Source of the DNA: Umboniibacter marinipuniceus
Lineage (GTDB): Bacteria > Pseudomonadota > Gammaproteobacteria > Pseudomonadales > DSM-25080
Direction: 5' to 3'
Length of the DNA stretch: 64,000 nucleotides
NCBI RefSeq assembly: GCF_003688415.1
Contig: NZ_REFJ01000007.1
Span: 23,571 to 87,570, forward strand
Shown: positions 62,954 to 64,000 of the stretch, piece by piece
Numbering within the stretch: the first letter of the stretch is position 1
How the letters are laid out: every line of letters starts with the position of its first letter
The notes under the pieces: model-generated
Database searches by the model: none
The model's input: the letters and a program-made list of their open reading frames with translations, nothing else
What the model was told of the DNA's origin: nothing
Made by a program: the position numbers and the translations under genes

Positions 62954-63464
62954 AACTAACTGACAGCCCACTGTAACGCTCCGAGACTACCGCCCCTATC
63001 TGGACATCCGAATATTCATCAACAAAAAGGTGGGAAAAACCGTAACCGATTAACGCCCCGACGAGGACGTCCTCGGCCTTATGATGGTCATTTTCATAGC
63101 GCGAATATGCGGTATAGCTTGCCAGCACGTAGGCCGGGATTCCCCATTGATGGCCGTAGCGCCTATCGATAAACGAAGCCGCACTGAAGGTTACCGACGC
63201 ATGTCCACTGGGAAACGAATCCTCGTCCTCACCGTTCGGGCGCTCTGAGCTAACGAGTGACTTTAGCGCATACGTTGTGGCAACCGTAGAGCCTAACGCA
63301 TAGGCGAACTGCTCCAAACCTTCATAATCATCAGTGATTACTGTTATGCCTGCTGCGGTAGCTGGCAGCGCGAGTTGCAAAAAGTCGGCTACGTCATCAT
63401 TCGCGTAGCTAGGCACAGCGGATAACGATAGTGATAGTGAGAGGGCTAGCAGAATACGACGCAT
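62943..63464 (-). CDS. PAP2-superfamily phosphatase
   Basis: A 173-aa exported or membrane PAP2 protein. Signal peptide (about 1-21), then motif 1 KSLVSSERPNG, motif 2 SFPSGHASVTF and motif 3 SRYENDHHKAEDVLVGALIG with the catalytic His pair. It lacks the six long helices of lipid PAP2 enzymes, so it looks like a small periplasmic or outer-membrane-associated phosphatase, and the C-terminal strands (IGAVVSERYSGLSVSYAF) suit membrane barrel-like ends. Likely dephosphorylates lipid or undecaprenyl phosphates. First gene of the unit with the cytochrome. Confidence 0.88.
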   Translation of the reverse strand: MRRILLALSLSLSLSAVPSYANDDVADFLQLALPATAAGITVITDDYEGLEQFAYALGSTVATTYALKSLVSSERPNGEDEDSFPSGHASVTFSAASFIDRRYGHQWGIPAYVLASYTAYSRYENDHHKAEDVLVGALIGYGFSHLFVDEYSDVQIGAVVSERYSGLSVSYAF

Positions 63465-63655
63465 GAATACTTCCTAGAGGGTAAAAATATAGCAACAGTT
63501 TACGGGCTACCTAAAGGCACCACAAGTCAGCTTTCACATCGTTAAGCTCACATAGGGGAACGCGATAAATAGCCCCCGGCACTGCTATCACATGGGGGGC
63601 GTCGCTTGCGGCAACGGCCATGTGAGGTAGCTCACGTTGAGGAATTTCAGGCAAT

Positions 63656-63684
63656 AAAAAGGCCCAACCTAACGGTTGAGCCTT
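63656..63684 (-). terminator. duplicate copy of the rRNA terminator
   Basis: AAGGCCCAACC (63659-63669), TAAC, GGTTGAGCCTT (63674-63684), T-run on the minus strand. This is the distal copy, 212 bp beyond the one next to 5S. Confidence 0.8.
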
Positions 63685-63866
63685 CTTTATTGTATTAAGT
63701 GCCTGGCGCCCGCTGCGCGGCCCGGTGATCAAGCACTGCTTGATCCCGTTCGAACCCACAAAGCGCTGCGCGCTTTAAACGTGGGTTCTCACCCTACTAT
63801 CACATGGGGGCGTCGCCTGCGGCAACGGCCATGTGAGGTAACTTACGTTGAGGAATTTCAGGCAAT

Positions 63867-63896
63867 AAAAAAGGCCCAACCTAACGGTTGAGCCTT
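63867..63896 (-). terminator. rRNA operon terminator
   Basis: AAGGCCCAACC (63871-63881), TAAC, GGTTGAGCCTT (63886-63896); on the minus strand it ends in T6. It lies 15 bp after the 5S 3' end. Confidence 0.9.
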
Positions 63897-63911
63897 CTTT
63901 ATTGTATTAAG

Positions 63912-64000
63912 TGCCTGGCGGTGACCTACTCTCACATGGGGAAACCCCACACTACCATCGGCGATGAAACGTTTCACTTCTGAGTTCGGGATGGGATCAG
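63912..64000 (-). rRNA. rrf: 5S rRNA (3' part; gene continues outside window)
   Basis: The minus strand reads CTGATCCCATCCCGAACTCA, then GAAGTGAAACG, CGCCGATGGTAGTGTGGGG, CCCATGTGAGAGTAGGTCA and ends CGCCAGGCA. This is the gammaproteobacterial 5S sequence from about nucleotide 28 to the 3' end. The 5' end and the rest of the rRNA operon are beyond base 64000. Confidence 0.95.

Larger units (their letters stand above)
63465..63911 (-). repeat. 5S-tail/terminator tandem duplication with nested hairpins
   Basis: This 447-bp non-coding stretch follows the 5S gene. A 124-bp block occurs twice, at 63585-63708 and 63797-63920 (offset 212 bp), nearly identical. Each copy holds the last bases of 5S (CGCCAGGCA), the rRNA-operon terminator and a CACATGG...CCATGTG hairpin. 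Between them (63709-63796) lie two more hairpins: GATCAAGCA/TGCTTGATC (63727-63745) and GAACCCAC/GTGGGTTC (63752-63788) with an inner AAAGCGC/GCGCTTT. A weaker 5S-like scrap (GCTCACATAGGGGAA) is at about 63546-63561. It looks like remnants of 5S genes. Confidence 0.7.

Noticed and set aside
63511..63891. Short open frames near the 5S gene on both strands
   Set aside because: They consist of duplicated terminator and hairpin sequence and 5S remnants, with no ribosome sites.

Overview
The window reads as a contiguous chromosomal segment of a marine-type gammaproteobacterium. The evidence is the content: HemN, RmuC, YajQ, TrxC, TrhO, QueC/QueE, Gnd, GcvT, SdaA, a complete astA-astD-astB block, and a 5S rRNA 3' half with the usual gammaproteobacterial sequence. 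Genes are dense and base composition looks even. I see no transposase, integrase, phage gene or CRISPR array. I cannot name the genus from this sequence alone.

Layout. 1-2.5 kb: a 5'-truncated glycosyltransferase, a double-cupin protein and a TetR regulator. 2.5-6.6 kb: an M28 peptidase, an Mpo1-like membrane protein and a PlpD-type patatin/beta-barrel protein. 6.6-10.7 kb: hemN, an ABC-2 exporter and a divergent secreted protein. 10.7-13.7 kb: DUF2855, DUF1543 and DUF1853 proteins and a 460-bp A-rich repeat region. 13.7-22.6 kb: tRNA-Thr, gnd, a 54-aa basic protein, a hybrid histidine kinase, an M14 peptidase, yajQ, an acyl-CoA ligase and a GGDEF protein. 22.6-29.8 kb: class-III aminotransferase plus Lrp regulator, divergent from M20 hydrolase-astA-astD-astB (arginine succinyltransferase pathway). 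29.9-40.1 kb: a secreted subtilase, an HxE-type 2OG oxygenase, EamA transporter, trxC, a HEPN-like protein, a metallo-beta-lactamase-fold protein, a PYROXD2-like FAD enzyme, a methyltransferase, rmuC and a MATE pump. 40.2-48.8 kb: amino-acid metabolism (sdaA; the operon ltaE-TPR-amidohydrolase-ggt; rhodanese; gcvT). 48.9-58.9 kb: two small lipoproteins, a two-module secreted protein, trhO, a parvulin, three small unknown genes, a UPF0149/ST7-like TPR protein and a two-gene RND pump. 58.9-64 kb: queC-queE, a UvrD-like helicase, a c-type cytochrome, a PAP2 protein, and the 3' end of an rRNA operon with a duplicated 5S-tail/terminator block.

The most interesting signal is regulatory. Four intergenic sites share a bipartite motif, G(C/A)ATCCAAA - exactly 13 nt - CGTC, each placed and oriented as a promoter. 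They precede the ABC exporter, the divergent secreted protein, a pair of tiny lipoproteins (one only 25 aa) and the RND pump. This looks like an alternative (ECF-type) sigma-factor regulon for envelope or efflux functions. No matching sigma gene lies in the window.

Other points worth a look: an AST operon with an M20 hydrolase where AstE is expected and no AstC; an M28 peptidase with Asp in place of the first zinc His; a HEPN-like protein that lacks the catalytic His; a GC hairpin that buries a start codon; and tandem decayed 5S/terminator modules with nested hairpins at the right edge.
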